Assembly: GCA_019748395.1 (NCBI GenBank)
Contig: JAIEPM010000106.1
Span: forward strand, 1-47,977
DNA: 47,977 nucleotides
From: Candidatus Obscuribacterales bacterium
GTDB lineage: Bacteria; Cyanobacteriota; Vampirovibrionia; Obscuribacterales; Obscuribacteraceae
Direction: 5' to 3'
Each line of letters starts with the position of its first letter. Positions within the stretch are counted from its first letter, which is position 1. Positions 16,190-25,042 of the stretch are shown here, piece by piece. The notes under the pieces were generated by a model. That model saw only the letters and a program-made list of their open reading frames with translations, was not told the origin of the DNA and did no database searches. The position numbers and the translations under genes were made by a program.

Positions 16190-18013
16190 CTAAATTTGCA
16201 GAATGTCCTCTTTCTCGTACAAGCTATCCAGAATTTGCTTGTATTTTTCCGTCACGAACTTACGTTTAACCTTGAGCGTGGGAGTCAGTTCATTACTTTC
16301 AATGCTGAAGTCGTTTTCCAGAATATGAAAGCGTTTAATTTGCTCAAAGCTTGCCAAACGGGCGTTTGACTCATTCACTTGATTTTGCACGGACTGCATT
16401 ACAGATGGATGATGCGAGAGTTCTTCCACTTGATTGAAGCTTATAGAATTGCTACCCGCAAAGCTTTTCAGCTCATCTTGATTTAGCGTAATCAAAGCTG
16501 AAATATATTTTCGCCTGTCGCCATAAACCAGAATCCGGCTGATCAAGCCCTGTCCGGCCAGCATATTTTCAAGAATTTGCGGAGCCACATGCTTGCCGCC
16601 GGCCGTGATGATAATGTCCTTTTTACGGTCTTTTATGCGCAAAAAGCCGTCTGCATCCAGCTCTCCAATGTCGCCGGTTAAGAACCAGCCATCCTGGAAT
16701 GCAGCTTTTGTAGCTTCATCATTTCGATAATAACCGCTAAAAACATTCGGACCTCGAACTAGAATTTCTCCATCGTCGGCCAGCTTGAGTTCCACCCCGG
16801 GGAGCGGCTTGCCGACGGTGCCGCGGCGATTATCACTGGGTTTATTGCAGGCTATTGGCGCAGTGGTTTCTGTAAGTCCATAACCTTCAAGAATAGGGAT
16901 TCCAATAGACTCAAAAAACTGATGCACTTCTGTGGAAAGCGGCGCTGCTCCTGAAACCAGAAAGCGCAAGCGACCGCCAAAACGCTGGCGAATTTTTCGA
17001 AAAACGAATCGATCTGCAACTTTCAATTCAGTTCTGTAAATTTGAGCTGCCAGTTCTCGCTTGCCGTTTGAACTCTCTTCTCTGGCTTTCAGTGCTCGCC
17101 TGCCGATTGAAAGAGCCCATCTTGCAAAATACTGCTGAGGAGTCGGCAAAGAGCGAATTTGATTTTGAATTTTGTTGTATGCCTTTTCGTAAAAACGTGG
17201 AACCGCATTCATAACGGTTGGTTTCACTTCAGTTATGTTTTGAGCAACTGATTCCATCGATTCGGCAAAAGCAAGAGGCAGTCCCTGATATACAGCCAGA
17301 AACTGCCCGCCAATCCGTTCGAAAATATGGGAAAGAGGCAAAAATGACAGCGCCAGATCTTCTGTTGTGAAACCGACATTTTCAGCAAGGGTTTTGCAAA
17401 CGTAATAAATATTGCGATGAGGAATCATCGCGCCTTTTGGAACGCCGGTGGTACCGGAGGTATACACAATTGTCGCCAGGTCGGCAGGCTGAACGTCGGC
17501 AGCAGCAGCCTGCACACAGTCCTTATTTTGCTCAAGCTCTGCAGCCCCAATTTTCAGAAACTGCTCCCAGCTAAAAACCGGCAAAGGAAAAGCTTCCGCT
17601 TCGCCTTCCAAAAGCACGACAAATTTCAAAGCCTCAGGCAAACTTTCAATTCCGGCTAACTTGCGCAGCTGCCTCTGGTTCTCCAGAAATATTGCAGAGG
17701 CCTGGCTGTGTTCAATCACAAAGCCAGCTTCACTTGCACTCAAACTTGGATAAATTGGGACAACAACTGCGCCAAGAGATAAGGCAGCCACGTCTGTCCA
17801 GGTCCACTGAGGACAACTGGAGGACATAATCGCGACTTTGTCCTCTTTATTTATCCCCTGTTTAATAAGGGCTGCCGCTATTCTTTCGGCAATAGAACCA
17901 CTCTCCCGCCAGCTGATGCTTCGATAAGTCGAGTTTTTATGCAAAATGGCAGTGCGCTCGGGGCTCTCTTTAACCCGCTCCCAGAAGATATGGATGATTG
18001 TCTTATCCGTCAC
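16190..18013 (-). CDS. Long-chain fatty acid--CoA ligase (AMP-forming)
   Basis: 607 residues, typical length for bacterial long-chain acyl-CoA synthetases. Conserved adenylation motifs are present in order: the phosphate-binding loop YTSGTTGVPKGAMIPHRN near 190-207, LSFLPLSHIFERIGG near 235, GYGLTETTAPIACNKP near 385, and LTGDIGELDADGFLRIKDRKK near 450, followed by IITAGGKHVAPQILE with a candidate acyl-adenylate lysine region. It activates a fatty acid with ATP and CoA, for degradation or lipid synthesis. The start is GTG 18013 with AAAGGA six bases upstream. It is the third gene of a minus-strand operon, 18 nt after cutA. Confidence 0.93.
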   Translation of the reverse strand: MTDKTIIHIFWERVKESPERTAILHKNSTYRSISWRESGSIAERIAAALIKQGINKEDKVAIMSSSCPQWTWTDVAALSLGAVVVPIYPSLSASEAGFVIEHSQASAIFLENQRQLRKLAGIESLPEALKFVVLLEGEAEAFPLPVFSWEQFLKIGAAELEQNKDCVQAAAADVQPADLATIVYTSGTTGVPKGAMIPHRNIYYVCKTLAENVGFTTEDLALSFLPLSHIFERIGGQFLAVYQGLPLAFAESMESVAQNITEVKPTVMNAVPRFYEKAYNKIQNQIRSLPTPQQYFARWALSIGRRALKAREESSNGKRELAAQIYRTELKVADRFVFRKIRQRFGGRLRFLVSGAAPLSTEVHQFFESIGIPILEGYGLTETTAPIACNKPSDNRRGTVGKPLPGVELKLADDGEILVRGPNVFSGYYRNDEATKAAFQDGWFLTGDIGELDADGFLRIKDRKKDIIITAGGKHVAPQILENMLAGQGLISRILVYGDRRKYISALITLNQDELKSFAGSNSISFNQVEELSHHPSVMQSVQNQVNESNARLASFEQIKRFHILENDFSIESNELTPTLKVKRKFVTEKYKQILDSLYEKEDILQI

Positions 18014-18031
18014 TTTTATCCTTTGAATTGC

Positions 18032-18349
18032 TCAAGTCTTCAAGCTAGATTTTAACCATTCCAGATAAGGAGCGTATCCGTCTTCAACCCGAAAACAGAT
18101 AATCTCAGGTAACTCATAAGGATGAATTTCCTTAATTCTCTTTTCAAGCGCTTTCCAGCTTTCCTTTTCGGACTTTATGACAAGCAACTCTTCGAGCTCA
18201 TTTTCCAGCTTGCCATTCCAGATGTATATCGACTGTATGGACGGAATGATATTTACACAGGCAGCAAGTTTTTCGCTCACAAGCTGAGCAGCTATTTCCT
18301 GTCCTTTGCCTTGAGGACAGGTACAAAAACCCACAACTGCCTCAGACAT
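18032..18349 (-). CDS. cutA: Divalent-cation tolerance protein CutA
   Basis: 105 residues, standard size for CutA1. Family blocks are clear: LVSEKLAACVNIIPSIQSIY near 23-42, WNGKLENELEELLVIKS, and HPYELPEIICF near 80-90, ending in YLEWLKSSL. CutA forms very stable ferredoxin-like trimers and is linked to copper tolerance in E. coli; its precise role elsewhere is unclear. The ATG overlaps the stop of the preceding gene by one base (TGATG), with GGAG nine bases upstream, so translation is probably coupled. Confidence 0.95.
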   Translation of the reverse strand: MSEAVVGFCTCPQGKGQEIAAQLVSEKLAACVNIIPSIQSIYIWNGKLENELEELLVIKSEKESWKALEKRIKEIHPYELPEIICFRVEDGYAPYLEWLKSSLKT

Positions 18350-19416
18350 CAGCTTGCGCTCCGGACTAGCTCGGTGCCTGTTTCGATGATAAATTGACTG
18401 ATCGCATTGTTCATCTGCATAAATGCTTCCGGCTGCAAGCGCGGCATTCTGAATCGACGATGAACTCGCATGCTGATCACAGGAACGGACATGGTCTGCG
18501 ATATGAACTTCATCAAGGTTTTTACGTCATCGGCAGGTTCTCTGAGTCCGACCTGATCAAGATTTGAGAGCTTGCTTCTCAGACGACTCAAAAGTTCTTC
18601 GGTTTCAACCCGGTCTGGTCCCATTCCTTCAAGCAATACAGCTGATGCTTCATGCCAGTTTAAACCCAGAACAATAAGTACAAGACCTACCTGTCCCGAC
18701 TTAACAATGTCTGCAACAGCACGCACCAGCGGGGTTTGCGTATAGAAACAGGGATCTGCGGGCGAGCAATAGGTGCTTACAGCACTGTGACAGCGAGTAG
18801 AGCGATGCAAGCTGGAAGCCATCGCGCCTGTAAAAAAGTCCGGCTCCAGAAATTCTCCATCGCGAAAGTAGGTGCTTGCATGCGGAGCAAGCACCAGAAT
18901 CGGCAACTCGCCGCCGAAGAACTGAAAGTCCTGCTCACCGGCAGGCGGATATTCTTCGTAGTGGCTGGAAAGCCCGGACTCGAATTGCAAAGCCCAGTTC
19001 AATATATCTGTTTGCAAACTTTCTTCAATCAGAAAGTCCAGCGCCGGGCTGAGGTCCGAAAAACGCTTCTGGGAATGAGTTAAAACCCAGGGACTGAAAG
19101 GGGCCGGACCAACAACAGTAACCATCTTGCCCCGGCGATGCGCATAAAAAATCTCCATTGCCGTTCCGTAATTAGAACGATGAAGATTGGCCAGAACTGC
19201 ATCGCACTGGTCGATAAGGTCCAGAGCTCGACGTACTCTTTTTTCTACATTGTCAATTTCCACCGAAGTCGGCATAGCCCAATCAATCGGATTGACAATA
19301 CGTAAACCATATTTTTGGAGCTTGGAAATAGCCAGGGTTCGCCAGTCCGGCTGCGGAGCCATCGGCATCAAATCCGACATTTCCACCACTTCATGAGTGA
19401 TATAAATAGAGGACAT
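18349..19416 (-). CDS. Nucleoside 2-deoxyribosyltransferase-like domain fused to an N-formylglutamate amidohydrolase-like domain
   Basis: 355 residues, two apparent domains. Residues about 1-115 resemble nucleoside 2-deoxyribosyltransferases: SSIYITHEVVEMSD at the start, CDAVLANL, and GTAMEIFYAHRRGKMVTVVG, which contains the Glu of the usual GTAxEI motif. Residues about 165-350 resemble N-formylglutamate amidohydrolase or related hydrolases: LPILVLAPHASTYF, EPDFFTGAMASSLHR and ADIVKSGQVGLVLIVLGLNW. In that family the last segment usually ends in a DxHG motif; here it is GLNWHE, so activity may be lost or altered. ATG 19416 is preferred over TTG 19419. First gene of an operon with cutA and an acyl-CoA synthetase. 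Domain 1 is moderately sure, domain 2 less so. Confidence 0.6.
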   Translation of the reverse strand: MSSIYITHEVVEMSDLMPMAPQPDWRTLAISKLQKYGLRIVNPIDWAMPTSVEIDNVEKRVRRALDLIDQCDAVLANLHRSNYGTAMEIFYAHRRGKMVTVVGPAPFSPWVLTHSQKRFSDLSPALDFLIEESLQTDILNWALQFESGLSSHYEEYPPAGEQDFQFFGGELPILVLAPHASTYFRDGEFLEPDFFTGAMASSLHRSTRCHSAVSTYCSPADPCFYTQTPLVRAVADIVKSGQVGLVLIVLGLNWHEASAVLLEGMGPDRVETEELLSRLRSKLSNLDQVGLREPADDVKTLMKFISQTMSVPVISMRVHRRFRMPRLQPEAFMQMNNAISQFIIETGTELVRSAS

Positions 19417-19512
19417 CAATAGAAGTTTCCGCTCAGAAATCTACCATTCACCTTTTATATACCACAGAACTCACTGGGTGCGGCACTTTTAAGGTTCTAA
19501 TCAGTTGCTGGA

Positions 19513-19518
19513 TATAAT
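19513..19518 (+). promoter_or_regulatory. -10 element for the DUF3465 lipoprotein gene
   Basis: A perfect TATAAT lies 20 nt upstream of ATG 19539, with GGGGAG as ribosome-binding site between them. No clear -35 hexamer is present. Confidence 0.45.
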
Positions 19519-19538
19519 CCATATATTCGGGGAGCACC

Positions 19539-20099
19539 ATGAAATCAAGGACTTGCTCAAGTTTTTCAATGCGCCGGAAAAGAAGCAGCGATGAAAACCC
19601 CGATCGCCACTTGCTCAAGACAGGCAAGCTAGTCTTGCTGTCCATAGCCGCAGTCTCGATTCTAAGCTCCTGTTCTGCTCCGGTGGTCAGTCCCGAGCAA
19701 AGGGCAGGGAATTTTGGACAGGCGATAAGAACACCGGAGCAAGCGCAGCAGGTAGCGACGGCAGATCAGGGTCAAGCAGAGATACTGAATGCACAGGCTC
19801 AAGGTGCTCAGAAAGTCGAGCTCATATTTACTGCTCCGGTGAAGAAGCTGTTGCCTGATGACAGACGGGGGCTGCCTCACCAGCTTTTCTTGCTGGAACT
19901 ACAAAACGGCAGCACCGTAAAAATTGCCCACGATACGAAATATGCGCCACATATCCCGTTAAGTCCGGGCGACGTAGTGACCGTCAAAGGCGAGTACATC
20001 TGGAATAAGAAAGGCGGCGTCGTGCACTGGACGCACCACAGTGATACGCCAAAACACGAAGGCGGTTATATCGACTTCAACGGACGACGTTACGAGTAA
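19539..20099 (+). CDS. DUF3465-family lipoprotein
   Basis: 186 residues. A long basic N-terminus precedes a hydrophobic stretch (LVLLSIAAVSIL) and the lipobox LSSC near residue 45, so the mature protein is probably lipid-anchored. The C-terminal 110 residues match DUF3465: KKLLPDDRRGLPHQLFLLEL, then IAHDTKYAPHIPLSPGDVV, GEYIWNKKGGVVHWTHHSD and a final YIDFNGRRYE. The family is a small beta-fold of unknown role often found in short exported proteins; conserved His residues (HQ, WTHH) hint at metal or nucleotide binding but this is not shown. Transcribed alone, convergent to ruvX. Confidence 0.85.
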   Translation: MKSRTCSSFSMRRKRSSDENPDRHLLKTGKLVLLSIAAVSILSSCSAPVVSPEQRAGNFGQAIRTPEQAQQVATADQGQAEILNAQAQGAQKVELIFTAPVKKLLPDDRRGLPHQLFLLELQNGSTVKIAHDTKYAPHIPLSPGDVVTVKGEYIWNKKGGVVHWTHHSDTPKHEGGYIDFNGRRYE

Positions 20100-20164
20100 G
20101 GTCTGAACTCCGGGGTCTTTCAGGCGATACGGATTCGGCAACTAAGGCCGATTAGTTTCTGCGC

Positions 20165-20608
20165 TCAGGCTATCGGTGGTTGAGAATGATAAGTGCGATC
20201 CAGATATTTTTGCAAAATTACGGCAGCAGCCTGCATATCCACAAGGTCGCGGTTGTGACCTGTTTTCACGCCCAGAACAGTAAGTGTATGGATAGCTGTG
20301 AAAGTGCTGAGACGCTCGTCTTCGTAAATAATCGGCAAACCGGTAGCTCTTGCCAGCTTCTTTCCAAATGATTGAACTTTGGCAGCTTGCTCCCCGAGCG
20401 TTCCATCCATATTGGCAGGCAAACCGACAATTATTTCCACAGCGCCGTGGCGCTTGGCGATCTCGGCTATCAGACGGGCATCATTCTGACCGTTGGTGCG
20501 ATGCAAAGTTTCAAGACCGGCGGCAGTCAATCCAAGCTGGTCGGAAATGGCAATGCCAATCCTTTTATCGCCTACATCAAGTCCCAGACAGCGCGGTTTT
20601 TGACCCAT
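20165..20608 (-). CDS. ruvX: Putative Holliday junction resolvase RuvX (YqgF)
   Basis: 147 residues, standard for YqgF/RuvX. RNase H-like motifs are seen: LGLDVGDKRIGIAISD near residues 8-23 with the first catalytic Asp, EIIVGLPANMDGTLGEQA near 58-75, YEDERLSTFTA near 95-105 with the Glu, and a C-terminal DLVDMQAAAVILQKYL with the final Asp. The family is implicated in Holliday junction processing and in 16S rRNA pre-processing. ATG 20608 is preceded by AGAAGAA. Divergent from sixA; the 133-bp gap should hold both promoters, but none stands out. Confidence 0.95.
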   Translation of the reverse strand: MGQKPRCLGLDVGDKRIGIAISDQLGLTAAGLETLHRTNGQNDARLIAEIAKRHGAVEIIVGLPANMDGTLGEQAAKVQSFGKKLARATGLPIIYEDERLSTFTAIHTLTVLGVKTGHNRDLVDMQAAAVILQKYLDRTYHSQPPIA

Positions 20609-20741
20609 TGGATTCTTCTAGAAGCTCCTGATTCCTAATGATACTATTTTTCCATTCCTGCCGATCGCTGGAAAAGGCGCCTGCAAATCAGGTCGTCAAG
20701 ATTTCCGCTAATTCCGGCAACTCAATAAAAGGATGCTATTA

Positions 20742-21233
20742 ATGAAATTATTTCTGGTCAGACATGGAATTGCAGTAGATTCTTTGTCCGGAGAAATCAA
20801 AACCGATGCCCAGCGGCCACTAACTCCCGAGGGTCGAGAGGAAGTGGAACTTGTGGCAAAAGCTCTGAAAAAGTCTTTTGGAAAGCTTGAAGTTCTGATT
20901 TCAAGTCCGCTTGTAAGAGCCAGGCAAACAGCCGAAATCTTCCAGGAAGTGATGAAAGTTGAGGCTCCGGAAATCTGCCAGGCTCTTGCTCCGGCTGGCG
21001 ATTCAAGTCAAGTTTTCAGCTTTCTCAAAACTAAGAAAGCTGAAAGCATCGCCTTATTCGGGCATGAACCTGATATGAGCGAACTGGCTCAGGAGCTGCT
21101 GGGAAGCGAGTTCAATATTCCTTTCAAGAAAGCAGGCGTTTGCCGAATTGATATTGATGAACTTCCACCAAGAGGCAAGGGCGTTCTGAAGTGCTTCTTG
21201 CCTCCCAAACTGCTTCGCGCTTTATTTCGTTGA
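20742..21233 (+). CDS. sixA: Phosphohistidine phosphatase SixA-like (histidine phosphatase superfamily)
   Basis: 163 residues. The N-terminal MKLFLVRHGIAVD carries the RHG catalytic motif; RPLTPEGREEVELVAKAL and VLISSPLVRARQTAEIF follow as in SixA, and ALFGHEPDMSELAQELLG supplies the second catalytic His. SixA removes phosphate from histidine phosphotransfer domains; whether this one does is not certain, since the superfamily is broad. ATG 20742 follows AAAGGA at eight bases; ATG 20733 is in frame but less well placed. Convergent with the GGDEF gene. Confidence 0.85.
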   Translation: MKLFLVRHGIAVDSLSGEIKTDAQRPLTPEGREEVELVAKALKKSFGKLEVLISSPLVRARQTAEIFQEVMKVEAPEICQALAPAGDSSQVFSFLKTKKAESIALFGHEPDMSELAQELLGSEFNIPFKKAGVCRIDIDELPPRGKGVLKCFLPPKLLRALFR

Positions 21234-21267
21234 GGGTTAAGCGAAAGAGCAATCTTCAAATTAACCC
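21234..21267. terminator. Possible bidirectional terminator between sixA and the GGDEF gene
   Basis: GGGTTAA (21234-21240) and TTAACCC (21261-21267) form a perfect 7-bp stem with a 20-nt loop spanning the whole gap between converging genes. The long loop and lack of a T-run make it weak. Confidence 0.35.
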
Positions 21268-23843
21268 ATTACTTTTGTTTGAACCAGACCATGCTGGATA
21301 AGCAGTGCGGCCGAGCGCCAAAGCAGGTGGGTCGGGATACCTTCCATGCTGCGGAAGATATTATGCAGAGTCGTGTTGCCATCGGCTTTCTGCACAATGT
21401 CGGACATAACATTGAATTCATCGGGCATTGGCGGTTCAGGTATGCTGCCGAGCTGTTGCCAGCGCGCCGCAAATTCCACCGGAGCCACAGGACGAATCAG
21501 CATATTCAGAGTCGGAATGATTTTCTTGGCAGCATTGAAGTTGTCTTGCGCCAGAGCACCATCCATCAATATGCGTTCCAGACTTCTGCTGATATTGAAG
21601 CTTTCATCCAATCTAGGCAGCTTGGTCACGGTCTCTTTGCCGCTCATCGCCTTTTCCTGGAAGTTGAAATTGCCTTCCTCGAATGTCGATACGAACTCTA
21701 CGATTGCCGGAGCACCAGCATATTTACCCATACGTGCCTGCATCGGTTTGCCTGATTCAAAGAGGAGCCAGAGCTGACGTCCATCCGGAGCCTGAACTGT
21801 CAGAACACCGGTTTTCTGGGCGGTGGCGAAAGATTGCAGAAGCGCAGCCGGATCGAATACACCCAGTTCGCCACTGACCGAAGCCTGTGCTTTGGAGGAC
21901 TTGTAGCTCTTCGGCACTTGTTGTGAGTGAATGCATTTGTTGCGATTCAACTCTTCCTTAACATAATAGAGAGCGGTATCTGCTTTGTTGAGCAGGTCTT
22001 CAGTGGTTTTACCGTCTGCCGGGAAAGTAGCCACACCGATGGAAACGGTCCACTTAGCAATACCTGCAGGCCAGTCACTCTTAGCTTCAACAGCTCCTCG
22101 AACTCTTTCGGCTACCGACATGGCACGCTTGGCGTCAGTGTTCTCCATAACGATAATGAATTCTTCACCACCGTAGCGGATCAGATAATCGCCAGGTGCA
22201 CTCAGTTTTTCCAGTGAATCGGATGTACGCACACATCGCTTGATCTCTTTGCAGAGCTCTTGCAACATCTGGTCGCCAATCTGGTGCCCGTAAGTATCGT
22301 TGATGGACTTGAAGTGGTCGCCGTCCATGATCAAGAGAGAAACCGGGTTCTGCTCGGGGTTAACTGCAGCACGATCCATGACCTGAGGCATGATTTCGTA
22401 GAAGAATTTCTTGTTGCGCAATCCGGTAAGCGGGTCTGTACGAGCGGCTTCCTGTTCTTCTTCGTATTGAATATTCTGGTGCAATACGCGTGAAGCCAGT
22501 TCGACAACGTTACGCAAAACACGCAAGCGATCTTGAACAGTAGTACCTTCGGTTGTGAAGTAAATTGCTACCACGCCCAGATTTCGACTCTGGAAAACTA
22601 TTGGCAGGTACACTGCAGTTCTAATATTGTGACCCTGAGCAATTGTAGTTAAGCCGTAATCACGCAAGCCTTCCATGCCGAGTGACACGTGCTTGTTGGT
22701 GGCAAAAACTTCACGAGCCAGGCGAGTGTGATCAAGCTTTTTAAGGCTTTGTGCAGTTCTGTCATCAAAGCCCAGCCAGGCATCAAGATTGAGTCTTTGA
22801 AAACGGTCGGCTTTGAAAAATCCGCCATACATAATTGATGTGGGGAATTTGTCGTTCAGTTTGTCGAGAATACGCTGGCAAACCTGGTGGCTGGATTTGA
22901 GCTGGTCGAGTTCCTTACCCAGAGCGTTGATAAATTCTTCTTCCGCTTCCTTTGTATATAGTTCGGAAATTTTGGCTTGAGTTTGACTGAGCTGATCTTC
23001 GTATTCTTTGGAAAGATTTTTCTTCTGCGATTCGAACTCTTTCTCTTTCTTGCGCAGCTCATCTTCTTTGGCCACACGAGCAGCGACAAGCTCGTCATAC
23101 TGGCGGCGAATGTCTTTGAGACCCTGAGCGACTCGAGAAACTTCGGATACGGAACCTGATACATCAAGCCCACCGCCGGTTACTCCCGAATAAGCATCGC
23201 GTGCCAGAAGCAATGAACCGGTGGCTCTAGCGATGAGGGCAAGCGGTTTACTAACGAAAAGCATCAAAGCGCCCATTACCAGAACGCAAACACCGCCCAG
23301 CACAGTCCAGACATAAGCGATGTTGGCCGGAGCCGCTGCCATCGCCGGACCCTGACCGACAGCGTTGCCCATGAAGGCTCCTTGATTGAATCCGACATGA
23401 AGAAGCTTGCCATCACCCATGGCGGCAACTGCGTCATAATATTTTTTCTCACGCCACTCGACATTACCGGAAGTAATGTCGTATTTCGGAAGGTCGGGGG
23501 CGTAATAACTTGTGGCCGGGTCAAGGGTTCCGTCTGCGGTAGTAACAAAGTACCAGGCAAGATTGTATCTATTGAATGCTTGCAAAATTTTCGAAGTTGG
23601 AGGCACTTTTTTGTGAGCCTCATCCGAGAGCTGTTTGCAAATTGCTTGATAAGAACTTCCGGCAATTGCCGGATAAATGAAATCGGCAACAAAGGGAACC
23701 ACCGTGCCGCCGATTGCAAACAGGATTATCAGGCGTACAGGCAAGCTGCCGACAAAATCCATTACTGAACTGGTTAATTGCTGTACTGCCGAGGGTTTAT
23801 GTTCGCTGTCCACAGAACCATCCAACGCCTTTTGGTATGTCAC
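21261..23843 (-). CDS. Membrane-bound GAF-GGDEF diguanylate cyclase with C-terminal DUF4388 (PATAN) domain
   Basis: 860 residues. Order: membrane helix about 35-57, extracytoplasmic sensor about 60-165, second helix about 170-195, coiled coil about 235-300 (KEDELRKKEKEFESQKKN), GAF-like region about 300-460, GGDEF domain about 465-640 (TDPLTGLRNKKFF, MDGDHFKSINDTYGH, YGGEEFIIV near 556), and a DUF4388 region about 660-860. An intact GGEEF implies c-di-GMP synthesis. VRTSD, where an RxxD inhibitory site might be expected, stands about a dozen residues too early because of an insertion (LEKLSAPGDYL), so product inhibition may be absent. The GTG start overlaps the upstream TonB-like gene by four bases (GTGA), implying coupled expression. 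Confidence 0.9.
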   Translation of the reverse strand: MTYQKALDGSVDSEHKPSAVQQLTSSVMDFVGSLPVRLIILFAIGGTVVPFVADFIYPAIAGSSYQAICKQLSDEAHKKVPPTSKILQAFNRYNLAWYFVTTADGTLDPATSYYAPDLPKYDITSGNVEWREKKYYDAVAAMGDGKLLHVGFNQGAFMGNAVGQGPAMAAAPANIAYVWTVLGGVCVLVMGALMLFVSKPLALIARATGSLLLARDAYSGVTGGGLDVSGSVSEVSRVAQGLKDIRRQYDELVAARVAKEDELRKKEKEFESQKKNLSKEYEDQLSQTQAKISELYTKEAEEEFINALGKELDQLKSSHQVCQRILDKLNDKFPTSIMYGGFFKADRFQRLNLDAWLGFDDRTAQSLKKLDHTRLAREVFATNKHVSLGMEGLRDYGLTTIAQGHNIRTAVYLPIVFQSRNLGVVAIYFTTEGTTVQDRLRVLRNVVELASRVLHQNIQYEEEQEAARTDPLTGLRNKKFFYEIMPQVMDRAAVNPEQNPVSLLIMDGDHFKSINDTYGHQIGDQMLQELCKEIKRCVRTSDSLEKLSAPGDYLIRYGGEEFIIVMENTDAKRAMSVAERVRGAVEAKSDWPAGIAKWTVSIGVATFPADGKTTEDLLNKADTALYYVKEELNRNKCIHSQQVPKSYKSSKAQASVSGELGVFDPAALLQSFATAQKTGVLTVQAPDGRQLWLLFESGKPMQARMGKYAGAPAIVEFVSTFEEGNFNFQEKAMSGKETVTKLPRLDESFNISRSLERILMDGALAQDNFNAAKKIIPTLNMLIRPVAPVEFAARWQQLGSIPEPPMPDEFNVMSDIVQKADGNTTLHNIFRSMEGIPTHLLWRSAALLIQHGLVQTKVMG

Positions 23844-24841
23844 TGTTGTAATGCCTCCACTTTAGCAAGATCGATTTTGAAAGTCAGCTGGTCGCCTTTA
23901 TACCAGTCCGGCAGGGGGTCGAACTCGGTAGCCTCGATGGCTGCCATAGCCTCTTTGTCTGCCCGTTTGTTGCCGGAGCTTTCAATCACATCGACTGCCA
24001 ATACATTTCCTTCTTTGCCGATTTGAATTTGCAAGGTCATTGTTTCATTCTTGCGTTTTGGATGCCAGTTTTGCGCAATCTTCATCAACATTCCGCGCCT
24101 GTAAGGAGCGATGTTGCCCATTGCTTTGCCTGCACCTTGCAGCTTGGTCGCGATATCCCCGCCCACGGTGCCATAGCCGCTACCGGTCCCTGGATCGCCT
24201 TCGCCGGTTCCGCTGCCGCCCGAGCCATCACCGCCGGTGCCGGTTCCGCCTTCAGCACCGTCGGGAGAACCACCTTCCTGAGGAGCACCTGATGCTTGAG
24301 AATTGGATGTAGCACCGGCCACATTCGTGGGCGGAGCTTTCGGGGCCGATTTCGGGGCTGTGATCGGCATCGCTTTAACAGTATTGTTTGTGGTCACCGC
24401 AACCGGTGGCGCAACGGTCGTCACACGTGAAACTACCGGTCTTGCTTGTTCTGGGGTTGGAACAGGCAGGGTTTCCGGAGCCTTAATCGTCGGCAAGGAA
24501 ACTTTATCGGACTCCAGTGGTTTTGCAGAAGCAGCTGAACCGGAGTCCGGGTTTTCGCCTTCAGTCAGGGTGATCGGCTTGGGTGTTTCGCCGACCCTGA
24601 ACTCGGGCGCCGGAGGCGGCGCAGAAAATTCGAAAGCCACATTCACATCACGAATGATTCGCGGATGCTTGCGCTCGTATTCTTCCATCTTCACAAAAGC
24701 GATTCCCATGATTGCATGGAAGATCACAACAACCACAAGTACCTGATTCAGCTGACCTTGCCTGTCAATCGAATCAGGGTCTTTTCGATCGAAAAACCGA
24801 TCGGAAATCTTGACCACTTCTTGCATGAACGAAATAGACAT
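23840..24841 (-). CDS. TonB-family protein, paralogue 1
   Basis: 333 residues: a cytoplasmic tail of about 30 residues (DRKDPDSIDRQGQLN), one membrane helix (QVLVVVVIFHAIMGIAFV, about 33-50), a long Pro/Thr/Ala-rich then Gly/Ser-rich linker (about 70-235), and a TonB-type C-terminal domain (about 240-330) with NWHPKRKNETMTLQIQIGKE and VIESSGNKRADKEAMAAIEA. TonB proteins carry force from the inner membrane to outer-membrane receptors; no exbB/exbD is visible nearby. GGGTGGG precedes ATG 24841. It is translationally coupled to the downstream GGDEF protein and has a paralogue upstream. Confidence 0.85.
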   Translation of the reverse strand: MSISFMQEVVKISDRFFDRKDPDSIDRQGQLNQVLVVVVIFHAIMGIAFVKMEEYERKHPRIIRDVNVAFEFSAPPPAPEFRVGETPKPITLTEGENPDSGSAASAKPLESDKVSLPTIKAPETLPVPTPEQARPVVSRVTTVAPPVAVTTNNTVKAMPITAPKSAPKAPPTNVAGATSNSQASGAPQEGGSPDGAEGGTGTGGDGSGGSGTGEGDPGTGSGYGTVGGDIATKLQGAGKAMGNIAPYRRGMLMKIAQNWHPKRKNETMTLQIQIGKEGNVLAVDVIESSGNKRADKEAMAAIEATEFDPLPDWYKGDQLTFKIDLAKVEALQQ

Positions 24842-25042
24842 AACCCACCCAAGTCTTTGTGCGCAGAAACCCCTTCGTTAGGTGCATGCCCGGCCATTGA
24901 GCTGGAAAAACGTAGTTACGCGAAAAAATGTCACGTATTTAAACTTCCGACACTCCGGGCTACACCCCACACGCTATATGCCCCGCCCTGACACTTTCTC
25001 TTGAGATCTGAGAATAATTTCAACTTTTTAGTGAGAGCCAGG

